A stretch of DNA of 64,000 nt from assembly GCF_035917675.1 (NCBI RefSeq), contig NZ_CP109104.1, forward strand, positions 3,534,001-3,598,000, given 5' to 3'. The position numbers and the translations under genes are program-made. This DNA comes from Streptomyces sp. NBC_01775. Its GTDB lineage: Bacteria; Actinomycetota; Actinomycetes; Streptomycetales; Streptomycetaceae. Every line of letters begins with the position of its first letter. The first letter of the stretch is position 1. Positions 25,570 through 34,007 of the stretch are shown here, in pieces. The notes below the pieces were generated by a model, which was given only the letters and a program-made list of their open reading frames with translations, did no database searches and was not told the DNA's origin.

Positions 25570-26936
25570 CGCGAACACCGACCACGGCACCGACTGCGGC
25601 ACCGAAGACAGCACCGACGGCAGTACCGACCACAGCACCGACGGCCCAGCAGCTCACGATCACCGCGGTGCGGCTCACGCCGATCCTGGTGGCCGACCCG
25701 CCGCTGCTGAACACCCAGGGCGTCCACCAGCCGTACACCCCGCGCCTGATCATCGAGGTGACCACGGCCGGCGGCGTGACCGGCGTCGGTGAGACATACG
25801 GCGACACCAAGTACCTGGAGCTCGCTCGGCCGCTCGCGGACAAGCTCACCGGGCACCACGTCACCGATCTGAACGGGCTCTTCACCCTGGCCCACGAGGT
25901 CGCCGTCGACGCCTCCCGGGTCGAGAACTCGGTGGACGTCGGCGGGCTGCGCGGCGTGCAGACGGCCGACAAGCTGCGCCTCTCGGTGATCTCCGGCTTC
26001 GAGGTCGCCTGCCTGGACGCCTGGGGCAAGGCGGCGGGCCTGCCGGTGCACGCGCTGCTGGGCGGCAAGGTGCGCGACCGTGTCGAGTACAGCGCCTACC
26101 TCTTCTACCGCTGGGCCGAGCACCCCGCGGACGCCGGCGGCGAGACCGACGACTGGGGTCCGGCTGTCGACCCGGCCGGCGTGGTGGCTCAGGCCGAACG
26201 CTTCGCCGACACCTTCGGCTTCACCTCCTTCAAGCTCAAGGGCGGCGTCTTCGAGCCCGACCAGGAGATCGCCGCGATCCGTGCCCTGGCCGAGCGCTTC
26301 CCCGGGCAGCCGCTGCGGCTGGATCCCAACGGCGCCTGGTCCGTGCCCACCTCGCTGCGGGTCGCCGAGGAACTCCGGGACATCCTGGAGTACCTGGAGG
26401 ACCCGGCCAGCGGTACGGGGCGGATGGCCGAAGTGGCGGCGAAGGCCGGGGTGCCGCTGGCCACCAACATGTGTGTGACCACCTTCGGTGAGATCCGTGA
26501 GGCGTTCACGAAGGACGCGGTGCAGGTCGTCCTCTCCGACCACCACTACTGGGGCGGGCTGCGCAACACCCGCGAACTGGCCGCGATCTGCCGCACCTTC
26601 GGCGTCGGTCTGTCCATGCACTCCAACACCCACCTGGGCATCAGCCTCGCCGCCATGACCCATGTCGCGGCCACCGTGCCCAATCTGGACTACGCCTGCG
26701 ACAGCCACTACCCCTGGCAGACCGAGGACGTCCTCACCGAGCGGCTCACCTTCCGCGACGGCCGCCTCGACGTCACCGACACCCCCGGGCTCGGCGTCGA
26801 GCTCGACCACGACCGGCTCGCCCCGCTGCACCAGCGCTGGCTGGATGACGACGGCACCATGCGCGACCGCGACGACGCCGCTGCCATGCGCGTCGCCGAC
26901 CCCGGCTGGACCCCGCCCCGCATCCCGCGCTGGTAG
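25566..26936 (+). CDS. gudD: Glucarate dehydratase
   Basis: 456-residue enolase-superfamily enzyme that dehydrates D-glucarate to 5-keto-4-deoxyglucarate, the substrate of KdgD. Visible elements are the KxK base motif in SFKLKGG, metal ligands in LRLDPNGAW and EYLEDPA, the TNMCVT segment and the general-base histidine in SMHSNTHLG. The first 28 residues are a Thr/Ala/Pro low-complexity run absent from the core family, encoded by imperfect ACCGAC-GCA repeats. Coupled to kdgD through ATGA. Confidence 0.94.
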   Translation: MTRTPTTAPTAAPKTAPTAVPTTAPTAQQLTITAVRLTPILVADPPLLNTQGVHQPYTPRLIIEVTTAGGVTGVGETYGDTKYLELARPLADKLTGHHVTDLNGLFTLAHEVAVDASRVENSVDVGGLRGVQTADKLRLSVISGFEVACLDAWGKAAGLPVHALLGGKVRDRVEYSAYLFYRWAEHPADAGGETDDWGPAVDPAGVVAQAERFADTFGFTSFKLKGGVFEPDQEIAAIRALAERFPGQPLRLDPNGAWSVPTSLRVAEELRDILEYLEDPASGTGRMAEVAAKAGVPLATNMCVTTFGEIREAFTKDAVQVVLSDHHYWGGLRNTRELAAICRTFGVGLSMHSNTHLGISLAAMTHVAATVPNLDYACDSHYPWQTEDVLTERLTFRDGRLDVTDTPGLGVELDHDRLAPLHQRWLDDDGTMRDRDDAAAMRVADPGWTPPRIPRW

Positions 26937-27030
26937 ACCCCCGGGCATCCGCCCCGTACACCTCCGGCCCGTACAACTCCCGGCCGTACACCTCCCGGCA
27001 CGGGCGGGCCCGAGGGCCGGGTGCCGAGTT

Positions 27031-27069
27031 CCCCACCCCCGTCCCCCCACCCCCATCCCCACTCCCCCC
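27031..27069. other. C-rich tract, potential G-quadruplex on the minus strand
   Basis: Between gudD and the transporter gene the plus strand carries more than six runs of four to six C separated by single bases or short spacers (CCCC-A-CCCCC-GT-CCCCCC...), so the template strand has matching G runs. It could fold into a G-quadruplex or i-motif and slow polymerase. Confidence 0.6.
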
Positions 27070-27130
27070 GCGTCACTTCTCTCCCCACAGCCGTCCAATG
27101 GCGGGCGGCCCTCACGTTACGGAGCCGCAC

Positions 27131-28492
27131 GTGACCGCAGACAAAGCGCACGTCGCCTCGCAGCACCCCGCCGTCCGCAGCGCCGTCCACAAGATCTTCC
27201 GACGCGTTGTGCCCCTCTTCTTCGTGATGTTCGTGGCCAACTACGTCGACCGCGTCAACATCGGCTTCGCCCAGGACCACCTCAAGGCCGACATCTCCCT
27301 CTCCTCCACCGCCTTCGGCTTCGGCGCGGGCCTCTTCTTCGTCGCGTACGCCATCTTCGAAGTACCGAGCAACATGCTCATGGAGCGCTTCGGCGCCAAG
27401 GTCTGGCTGACCCGCATCATGATCACCTGGGGCCTGGTGGCCTCCGCCATGGCGTTCGTCAACAGCGCCGAGATGTTCTACGTGCTGCGCTTCCTGCTCG
27501 GCGTGGCCGAGGCCGGCTTCTTCCCCGCCGTCATCTACTACTTCACCCGATGGCTGCCCGACGCCGACCGCGGCCGGGCCACCGCCATCTTCCTGATGGG
27601 CTCCGGCACCGCGTCGGTCATCGCCGGACCTCTTTCCGGCGCGCTCCTGGAGATGCACGGGATCTGGGGGCACAGCGGGTGGCAGTGGATGTTCTTCATC
27701 GAGGGCATGGCCTCGGTCGTGCTGGGTCTGTTCTGCTTCCGCTTCCTGGACTCCCGGCTGGAGGACGCGACCTGGCTGAACGACGAGGAGAAGTCCGAAA
27801 TCGTCAAGGCGATCGACACCGAGCAGGAGGCGAGGGACGCCGAGCGCGGCACGGCCCGGATCTCCCGCTGGAAACTGCTCGCCGACCCGCAGATGCTGCT
27901 GTTCTGCTGGCTCTACTTCGCGATCTCGGTGGCCCTGTACGCGGTGACGTTCTGGCTGCCGAGCATCGTGGACGACATCGGCGGACTCTCCGAGTTCGAG
28001 GTCGGGCTGCTGGTCGCGGTGCCGTGGCTGTGCGCGATCGGCGCGGTGTACATCTCGGGGCGGACCTCGGACCGGGTGGGGAAGCGGCGGCCCTTCCTGG
28101 TCGGCGCGCTGCTGCTGGGCTCGCTCGGCACACTGCTCGCGACGCTCGTCTCGCCCTGGCTCGCGCTGGGCGCGCTGTGCTTCGCCGCGATGGGGTTCAA
28201 GACGGCGTCCCCCATCTTCTGGACCATTCCGCAGAGCTACCTCGACGCGCGGATCGCCGCCCCCGCCATCGCTCTGGTCAACTCGCTCGGCAATCTGGGC
28301 GGGTTCGTCTCCCCCACGGTCTTCGGGATACTGGAGGACACGACGGGCAGCGCCGAGGGCGGGCTGATCGGGCTGTCGGTGGTCGGTGTACTCGCCGCGG
28401 TGACGGTGTCCCTGGTCCGGGGCGGCGGCCGTAACGAGCGGCGTCGGCGCGGGAAGCCGAGCACAGTACCGAGTCCTACCCAGGCCACCTGA
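27131..28492 (+). CDS. gudP: MFS transporter, ACS family, glucarate/galactarate permease-like
   Basis: 453 residues from GTG 27131, which has GGAG six bases upstream; ATG 27098 would add 11. Twelve predicted membrane segments include the anion:cation symporter signatures: NYVDRVNIGFAQDHL near TM1, and YAIFEVPSNMLMERFGAKVWLTRIMITWG between TM2 and TM3. ACS members import organic acids with protons. Its place behind gudD and kdgD suggests D-glucarate/galactarate uptake. The symbol is assigned by context and family, not by proven substrate. Confidence 0.85.
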   Translation: MTADKAHVASQHPAVRSAVHKIFRRVVPLFFVMFVANYVDRVNIGFAQDHLKADISLSSTAFGFGAGLFFVAYAIFEVPSNMLMERFGAKVWLTRIMITWGLVASAMAFVNSAEMFYVLRFLLGVAEAGFFPAVIYYFTRWLPDADRGRATAIFLMGSGTASVIAGPLSGALLEMHGIWGHSGWQWMFFIEGMASVVLGLFCFRFLDSRLEDATWLNDEEKSEIVKAIDTEQEARDAERGTARISRWKLLADPQMLLFCWLYFAISVALYAVTFWLPSIVDDIGGLSEFEVGLLVAVPWLCAIGAVYISGRTSDRVGKRRPFLVGALLLGSLGTLLATLVSPWLALGALCFAAMGFKTASPIFWTIPQSYLDARIAAPAIALVNSLGNLGGFVSPTVFGILEDTTGSAEGGLIGLSVVGVLAAVTVSLVRGGGRNERRRRGKPSTVPSPTQAT

Positions 28493-30095
28493 GCCCAGCC
28501 GCGGGCCACCGGCCCGTACTGCCGGTGACCCCGGCGGGCGGCAGGGCGACGCGCCAGCCGGGGTTGTAGGTGCCGGGGACGGGGTGGAGTCGCCAGCCGG
28601 CGCGGGCCGCCCAGGCCGGAAGGGGGTGGCCGCGCAGGATGAGAGCGCTCGGGGGGTGGGCGGCGGTCGCGTCGGCGGGGCGGCAGCCGGCGGTGTGGGC
28701 CACCGGGACGGCCGAGCTGTTGCCGCTCAGCACGCACGGCGGCCGTACGCCGTGGGCGCTCAGCAGTCGGTCGAGCCGCCGCCAGTCCTCGCGCGCCGCC
28801 GCCTGGATGCCCGAGTGGAGTTCCAACTGGTAGAGCTGGAAGCCCAGTTGGAGGGCGACTGCTGCGGCGGCCAGCGGCCGGAGCGGGCGGAGCCGGGGTG
28901 TGCGGCGTACGCGGGGCGCGAGGGCGCACCCGCCCAGTGCCGCGACGGGGGCCAGCAGGGCGTAGGCGGGCAACAGGAAGCGGGGGGCGGCGTAGCTCAT
29001 GAAGAAGAGGTACGGCACCGCGACGGCGAGCCCCGCCACGAGGGGCAGCACCGCCTGTCGCGTGCGCCCGCGCGCGCGTGCCGCGTGGACGCCCAGCGTC
29101 ACCAGCGGCGGGATCAGCAGCCACCAGGCGACCGAGGCCCATCCGACGGGTGTGCCCCCGCAGGGCCGGCACAGCAGCGGGCCGTCCAGCGCGGCGGCGT
29201 GCGCGGGCAGGGAGAAGGCGGGCCGCATGCCGCCTTGGACCTCGCTCGCGGCCCGCACCCGCGCCGGCACACCCCCGAAGCGCAGCTGAGCCTCCACGAT
29301 CCACGGCACCAGAGCGAGCGCCGGCCCGGCTGCCACCGCACCGGCGATCCACGCCCACCGTCCGCGCGGTCGCCCGCGCTCGCCGGACCGGGCGACCGCC
29401 CACAGCGCCACAGCGAGCAACGCCAGGGCGGGCCACACCGCGTCGTTGGGCCGCATCAGCGCGGCGCCGGCCAGCCCGGCACCGATCCCGGCGCACAGCC
29501 GCGATGTTGGTGTGCGCGAGGTACGCGAGGTACGCGAGGTACGCGAGGTACTAGGCGTACTCAACGTACTCGTTGTGAGATCCGCGCGTACGAAGCAGCC
29601 CACGGCCGCCGCGAGGCCCATCGCGACGTAGTGGTTCGGCATGGCGGAGCCCGCGTAGAAGAGGGCGAACCACACGCTGCCGTAGAACCCCGCCGCCAGG
29701 GGCACCACCCCGCCCACCCCGCCCGTCCCACCGGCCCCTTCCGACCGGCCCGACGGCTCCGGCTGCGGCCCCCGCTCCTGGAACACCCGCAGCCAGGGCC
29801 GATACCCGAGGTAGAGGGCCAGGGAGGCGGTCACCGTCAGATAGCAGCGCAGCGCGGCGACCGAGTCGGTGAACGCGGCCACCGGTGCGATCAGCAACGG
29901 CACGCCCCGGGTGCGCGGCGCGCTGAAGGGCGTCTCGGGGCCGTACGGCGTGAAGCGGCTGGCGTAGACGAGTTCGTCCCAGCCCAGCGGCAGTCCGGGC
30001 CGCACGACGGTCAGCGACAGCACGCCGAAGAGCACACAGACGACGATCAGCCGACAATGGGGATCACGCGTCACAGAAGATGACATGAAGGGCAT
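28476..30095 (-). CDS. Multi-pass membrane protein, glycosyltransferase-39/87-like
   Basis: 539 residues with about ten hydrophobic segments. LPLGWDELVYASRF near residues 36-49 fits the first-loop Asp/Glu motif of GT-C (dolichyl-phosphate-mannose transferase-type) enzymes; PNHYVAMGLAAAVGC and RPNDAVWPAL follow. The end (NSSAVPVAHTAGCRPAD, HPLPAWAARAGWRL) is soluble. A TSRTSRTSRTSR-type repeat at about residues 184-195 reflects a 9-base DNA repeat. The 3' end overlaps the transporter gene by 17 bases (convergent). The substrate is unknown; it could also be a membrane protein without transferase activity. Confidence 0.7.
   Translation of the reverse strand: MPFMSSSVTRDPHCRLIVVCVLFGVLSLTVVRPGLPLGWDELVYASRFTPYGPETPFSAPRTRGVPLLIAPVAAFTDSVAALRCYLTVTASLALYLGYRPWLRVFQERGPQPEPSGRSEGAGGTGGVGGVVPLAAGFYGSVWFALFYAGSAMPNHYVAMGLAAAVGCFVRADLTTSTLSTPSTSRTSRTSRTSRTPTSRLCAGIGAGLAGAALMRPNDAVWPALALLAVALWAVARSGERGRPRGRWAWIAGAVAAGPALALVPWIVEAQLRFGGVPARVRAASEVQGGMRPAFSLPAHAAALDGPLLCRPCGGTPVGWASVAWWLLIPPLVTLGVHAARARGRTRQAVLPLVAGLAVAVPYLFFMSYAAPRFLLPAYALLAPVAALGGCALAPRVRRTPRLRPLRPLAAAAVALQLGFQLYQLELHSGIQAAAREDWRRLDRLLSAHGVRPPCVLSGNSSAVPVAHTAGCRPADATAAHPPSALILRGHPLPAWAARAGWRLHPVPGTYNPGWRVALPPAGVTGSTGRWPAAGLRWPG
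29512..29552. repeat. 9-bp tandem repeat inside the membrane protein gene
   Basis: About four copies of GTACGCGAG in tandem, in frame with the minus-strand gene, encoding repeated Thr-Ser-Arg. A likely slippage site whose length changes would keep the frame. Confidence 0.8.
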
Positions 30096-30224
30096 CTTGC
30101 ACGCACGATCCCGCTCTGCCCGGGAGGAGCGGGCGGGGAATGGGCGACGGATGGAGCGGGTGGCAGGTGGAGCGGGTGGAGACGGGTGGAGGCGGTGGAG
30201 ATCAGCGCCGGAGGGAGGGGGCCG

Positions 30225-30584
30225 TCACGCCTCCTGCCCGGCCTCCGCGACCTGCCCGGCCTGCGCGACCTCGGCCGCCTGCTCCGCCCGCGCGCCCCAC
30301 TCCCACATCGCCTGGAGGACGGGCCCCAGCTCCCGCCCCCACGGGGTGAGTTCGTAGCGCACGGTGCTCGGCCAGCCGACGGTGCGGTGGCGGTGCAGGA
30401 CACCGGCCTCGGTGAGCTGGCGCAGCCGGTCGGTGAGGACCTTGGCGGAGAGGTCCGGCAGCGCGGCGGCCAGGTCACTGAAGGTGTGCGGCCCGCGCAG
30501 CAGTTCGCGCACGATCAGCGTCGTCCACCGGCCGCGCAGGGCCGCGAGGGTGATCTCGACCGGACAGGACACGGTCGGCCTCAT
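30225..30584 (-). CDS. HxlR-family transcriptional regulator
   Basis: 119-residue winged-helix regulator. The core is diagnostic: CPVEITLAALRGRWTTLIVRELLRGPHTFSDLAAALPDLSAKVLTDRLRQLTEAGVLHR, with the HxlR cysteine at position 7 and the WPSTVRYELTPWGREL wing. A C-terminal Ala/Gln/Glu repeat tail (AEVAQAGQVAEAGQEA) is variable. It is divergent from the SnoaL-like gene, probably its target. Some HxlR proteins sense aldehydes, quinones or oxidants through the N-terminal cysteine. Confidence 0.88.
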   Translation of the reverse strand: MRPTVSCPVEITLAALRGRWTTLIVRELLRGPHTFSDLAAALPDLSAKVLTDRLRQLTEAGVLHRHRTVGWPSTVRYELTPWGRELGPVLQAMWEWGARAEQAAEVAQAGQVAEAGQEA

Positions 30585-30753
30585 CACTCTGGCACGCGAA
30601 TCCGCCGGCAGGCCGGGCGGCGGCCCGAGCGCGGCTTCAGGCTTCCCGGAACTGACCGTTCGGTGAGTCACGTCAGCGGCTCCTATCGTCGGGACACCCG
30701 TACGACGCGAGCGTACGGCGCCACACCGGCACACCCTGGAGGTGAACCCCAGC

Positions 30754-31239
30754 ATGAACACCACCGACACCCCCACCCCCACCGGCACAACAACCGCTCC
30801 CCCACACCCCCTCGCCAGGGAGGCCGCAGATGTGCCTGCGGTCTTCGCGGCCCGCTTCAACAGCGGCGACCCCCGGGCGGTGGCGCAGATGTACGAGCCG
30901 GACGCCGTGTTCGCCCCACCAGGGGGCGGAGTCGCCGACTCCCCCGAGGCCATCGCCCGCGCGAACGCCGGCTTCCTCGGACTCGGCCTCCCCCTCACCG
31001 TCCGCCCGCGCCACACCTACGTCGCGGGCGACGTCGCCCTGCTGGTCGTGGACTGGGAGATCGAGGGCACGGGCCCGGACGGCGAGCCGGTCCACATCGA
31101 GGGGACGGCCACCGACGTCGCGCGGCGCGCGGCCGACGGGTACTGGCGGTACGCGATCGACCGGCCCGCCGGCAACGAAACCGCCCAGTCCTCCTCCAGG
31201 GGCCGCTCGAACGTCGCGCGCATGGTGGCAGGGTCGTAG
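30754..31239 (+). CDS. SnoaL-like / DUF4440 protein
   Basis: 161 residues. The NTF2-like fold is indicated by FAARFNSGDPRAVAQMYEPDAVF, GPDGEPVHIEGTATDVARRAADGYWRYAIDRPAGN. Members act as small enzymes or detoxifying/binding proteins. ATG 30754 is preceded by GGAGG at 11 bases; GTG 30742 is a weak alternative. The last 20 residues (QSSSRGRSNVARMVAGS) are not family-like and run antisense to a DUF1330 remnant, so the natural C-terminus has probably been replaced at a junction. Divergent from hxlR. Confidence 0.75.
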   Translation: MNTTDTPTPTGTTTAPPHPLAREAADVPAVFAARFNSGDPRAVAQMYEPDAVFAPPGGGVADSPEAIARANAGFLGLGLPLTVRPRHTYVAGDVALLVVDWEIEGTGPDGEPVHIEGTATDVARRAADGYWRYAIDRPAGNETAQSSSRGRSNVARMVAGS

Positions 31240-31376
31240 TCGGCACCGACGGCGCCGACGATCACGATGTCGCCGTCGATATGGCGGGTGCGCAACGGCA
31301 CCAGCTCCTGGTATGCCGGAGACGCGTACGAGGCATGGGCCCACTCACCCTCGATGGGGAATTCGGGCGACGTGGC
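31178..31376 (-). pseudogene. DUF1330 gene remnant
   Basis: On the minus strand from about 31376, the reading EFPIEGEWAHASYASPAYQE followed by LVPLRTRHIDGDIVIVGAVG, DYDPATMR matches the C-terminal half of DUF1330 (YciI-like dimeric alpha/beta) proteins, which typically carry a YxSPAYQxxLPLRTRHxEGDIVLVDG segment. The N-terminal half, start codon and ribosome site are missing, and the frame runs on into antisense of the SnoaL-like gene. Codons are strongly coding-like, so this is a recent remnant. Confidence 0.55.
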
Positions 31377-31453
31377 CCACGTTTCGGGTCCGGGGCGACA
31401 GGATCGATCACCCCGCAGGTAGGTGGAGGGGCCGGCACGAGCGGAGGAGCAGC

Positions 31454-31972
31454 GTGGCACAAGCTCAGAACGCGACAAATGATCAGGACGGCGCAGCGGC
31501 CCAAGACGCGGCAGAGGGGCAGGACGCGGCTGAAGGGCGGGAGCAGGGCAAGCCGTTCAGCGTCCCGGTGACCGTGCGGGGCTACGAGACCGACACCCAG
31601 GGCCACCTCAACCAGAGCGTGTACCTCCAGTACACGGAGCACGCGCGCTGGGAGTATCTGAAGGCGGCCGGCATCGAGCAGAGCGACATCGTGGCCAAGG
31701 GCGTGGGCCCCGTGGCGCTGGAGCAGACGGTGCGCTACAAGCACGAGCTGCGGGCGGGCGACGAGACCACGGTGAGCTGCGCCTTCGAGTGGGTTCCCGG
31801 ACGCAAGGTCTTCTTCCTGCGCCAGGAGGTCCGCAAGACGGACGGCACGCTCGCGGCCGAAGTGACGGGGACGGGCGGCATGATGGACCTGCGCGCCAGG
31901 CGCCTGGTGGCCGACCCCCGCGCGGCCCTGCGCGACCTGGCCTCCGATCCCAAGGTGCTGGGGCTGGAGTAG
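31454..31972 (+). CDS. Hotdog-fold acyl-CoA thioesterase
   Basis: 172 residues. A Gln/Asp/Ala-rich N-terminus of about 35 residues precedes a 4HBT-type hotdog domain: YETDTQGHLNQSVYLQYTEHARWEYL holds the active-site Asp and helix start, followed by VALEQTVRYKHELRAGDETTVSCAFEWV. These enzymes hydrolyse acyl-CoA thioesters; chain specificity is unknown. GTG 31454 follows GGAGG. The gene ends at a 20-bp terminator stem. Confidence 0.88.
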   Translation: MAQAQNATNDQDGAAAQDAAEGQDAAEGREQGKPFSVPVTVRGYETDTQGHLNQSVYLQYTEHARWEYLKAAGIEQSDIVAKGVGPVALEQTVRYKHELRAGDETTVSCAFEWVPGRKVFFLRQEVRKTDGTLAAEVTGTGGMMDLRARRLVADPRAALRDLASDPKVLGLE

Positions 31973-31992
31973 GGCGCGCTCCCTCGGGAACA

Positions 31993-32036
31993 AACGGCGT
32001 GGGCCCCTCCGCTTTCGCGGAGGGGCCCACGCCGTT
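31993..32036. terminator. 20-bp bidirectional terminator
   Basis: Arms 31993-32012 and 32017-32036 are perfectly complementary with a TTTC loop, between the convergent thioesterase and L,D-transpeptidase genes. Confidence 0.85.
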
Positions 32037-32077
32037 GACGATCCGGGCCTGTGATCGGCCCCGGAAGCGTTCCGCGA

Positions 32078-33328
32078 TCAGACCGCGGAGCCGGCCTTCC
32101 ACTTCGCCCAGTCCATGTTCCAGCCGTTGAGGCCGTTGTCGGGCTGGACGGTCTTGTCCGGCGAGCCCTTGACGACCACGACGTCGCCGATCAGGGATTC
32201 CTTGTAGAACCAGCCGCCGGGGGTGGTGGTGCTGCCCGCGCCCCGGGCGTCCTTCAGGCCGACACAGCCGTGGCTGGTGTTGCCGGAGCCGAAGGGGGCG
32301 CCCCAGTAGTTGCCGTGGATGAAGGTGCCGGAGGTCGACAGACGCATGGCGTGCGGGACGTCCTTGATGTCGTAGCCCTCGGAGCCCTTGCGGCCGAACC
32401 CGACGGTGTTGCCGTCCATCCGGGTCTCCGTGTGCTTCTCGGAGATCACCATCTTGCCGTTGTACGTGGGGTTGGACGGGCTGCCCGCGGAGATCGGCAC
32501 GCTCTTGAGGGTCTTGCCGTCGCGCTCGACCTTCATCGTGTAGTTCTTCACGTCGACCGTGCTGATCTGCTCACGGCCGATGTTGAAGGTGACCTTCTTG
32601 TCCTGGACGCCGGTGTTTCCGTTGCCCGCGTCCACGCCGTCGAGCTTGAGGTCGAGGGTGACCTTCGAATTCGGCTTCCAGTAGTCCTCGGGGCGGAAGT
32701 CGAGGCGGTCGTTGCCGAACCAGTGGCCGACGACTTCCTGACCGCTGGTCGAGTTGACCTTGATCGCGGACTGGACGGCCTTCTTGTTGGTGATCTGCTT
32801 GTCGAACGTGATCGAGACCGGCATGCCCACGCCGACGGTGGCGCCGTCCTCACCGGCGTAAGTGCCGATGAAGCTCTTGTCGGGGGCGACCGTGGTGAAG
32901 GTGGCGTTCTCGACGGCCTTGCGGCCGTCGCTGTCCTTCGCCTTCGCCGTGATCTCGTACTTGGTGGCGCGCTCCAGCTGCTGCTTGGGCTTCCAGCTCT
33001 TGCCGTTGCCGGAGAGCGTGCCCTCAACAGGGGTGCCGCTCTGCGCCGCCTTCATGGTGACGGCGGTGAGCTTGCCCTTGCTGACGGCGACGTTGCCGCC
33101 CTTGTTGATGCTGGCCTTGTCGGAGCCGTCCTTGGCGGAGAGCTTTATTCGTGCGACCGAAGTATTCTTTTCGGCGGATATGTCAGACTTCGCCGAGGAT
33201 TTCTCCGTGCCCCCGTCGTCCCCGCCGAACATGCCGCATCCACTCAGCGTCAACACACCGCCGAGCAGCGCGGCCGTCGCCGCAAGACCCTTGCGGCGCT
33301 TCCCCACCGTTATCACTGGCTTCTCCAT
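32078..33328 (-). CDS. L,D-transpeptidase lipoprotein (YkuD)
   Basis: 416 residues. A basic N-terminus and hydrophobic stretch end in the lipobox LTLSGC, so the protein is lipid-anchored outside. Two Ig-like beta domains (about 75-260) precede the YkuD catalytic domain, which ends HGNYWGAPFGSGNTSHGCVGL with the catalytic Cys in SHGC, and a W-rich C-terminal tail (NGWNMDWAKWKAGSAV). It forms 3-3 crosslinks in peptidoglycan between meso-/LL-diaminopimelate residues, a penicillin-tolerant route common in actinobacteria. ATG 33328 has GAAGG upstream. A promoter is proposed at 33436-33463. Confidence 0.94.
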   Translation of the reverse strand: MEKPVITVGKRRKGLAATAALLGGVLTLSGCGMFGGDDGGTEKSSAKSDISAEKNTSVARIKLSAKDGSDKASINKGGNVAVSKGKLTAVTMKAAQSGTPVEGTLSGNGKSWKPKQQLERATKYEITAKAKDSDGRKAVENATFTTVAPDKSFIGTYAGEDGATVGVGMPVSITFDKQITNKKAVQSAIKVNSTSGQEVVGHWFGNDRLDFRPEDYWKPNSKVTLDLKLDGVDAGNGNTGVQDKKVTFNIGREQISTVDVKNYTMKVERDGKTLKSVPISAGSPSNPTYNGKMVISEKHTETRMDGNTVGFGRKGSEGYDIKDVPHAMRLSTSGTFIHGNYWGAPFGSGNTSHGCVGLKDARGAGSTTTPGGWFYKESLIGDVVVVKGSPDKTVQPDNGLNGWNMDWAKWKAGSAV

Positions 33329-33741
33329 TTGCCTTCGAAACCCCACGTCTCCCCGGTAATAGCTGCGCACACCCCCCGCAGTGCCCGAAAACGGACATGC
33401 TGCGTCTCAGCTCTCTGCATCAAAACGCAAATGGGACTATGACCGGTTCCACATTGGGTCAAACTGTGGGCTAGGACACGTATTCATCCCTGCCGAGTCC
33501 CCACGGACAGGCCTGTTCATGCACTCATCCCTGACCCGCCACGCACCCGCCCGCACCGGCCACGCACCCGCCAGACACCGGTCATGCACCGGCCACGCAC
33601 CGGTCATGCGCCGAAGTGAGCGGAAGCACGGCTTCCCCATGACCCCGGCAGCTCAGTAACATCTGCCTGCGTGCGGGCAGTTCGCCTTCCCCGACGACAG
33701 CCGCACCTCGTACCGACGCGCACCCAGGAGGGGCCTTCAAC
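33329..33741. other. Divergent intergenic region with promoter and direct repeats
   Basis: 413 bases. Left part: leader and promoter of the L,D-transpeptidase. Right part (about 33540-33610): interspersed direct repeats of ACCGGCCACGC- and CACCGGTCATGC-like units, then the ribosome site of the small secreted protein. No gene supported. Confidence 0.55.
33436..33463 (-). promoter_or_regulatory. Candidate promoter of the L,D-transpeptidase gene
   Basis: On the minus strand TTTGAC (33463-33458) and CATAGT (33441-33436) are 16 bases apart, about 110 bases before the start codon, within an AT-richer stretch. Confidence 0.45.
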
Positions 33742-33954
33742 GTGTCCGGAGCCGGACTCTCCAAGCTGTCAGCCCACCGGCGTCCACTGGCCACCGCAGC
33801 GGCGGCCGGCGGCGTCCTGTGCGCCTTGTGGTTCGTCCCCACAGCCAACGCCACCCCCGACAGACCGGCCCACCCGGCCCCCCAGCATGGCGCGGTGACC
33901 CAGACCGACCACCAGCAGACCGACCACGGCAAGGCCGCGCCGGCAGGGAAATAG
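33742..33954 (+). CDS. Small secreted protein
   Basis: 70 residues. A Sec-type signal (RRPLATAAAAGGVLCALWFVPTANA) would leave a mature peptide of only about 33 residues rich in Pro, His, Gln and Asp (TPDRPAHPAPQHGAVTQTDH...). GTG 33742 follows AGGAGG. The His-rich mature part could bind metal, but this is only an impression from composition. It lies convergent to hutH. Confidence 0.6.
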   Translation: MSGAGLSKLSAHRRPLATAAAAGGVLCALWFVPTANATPDRPAHPAPQHGAVTQTDHQQTDHGKAAPAGK

Positions 33955-34007
33955 GAGCCCGCCGCGGGTCGACGGGCCCGCGTGGTCCCGGACGGCCCGG
34001 ACCGGGA

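Noticed and set aside
28476..30095. Defined glycosyltransferase function of the membrane protein
   Set aside because: Only a GT-C-like first-loop motif is seen, so I report the family as uncertain rather than a function.
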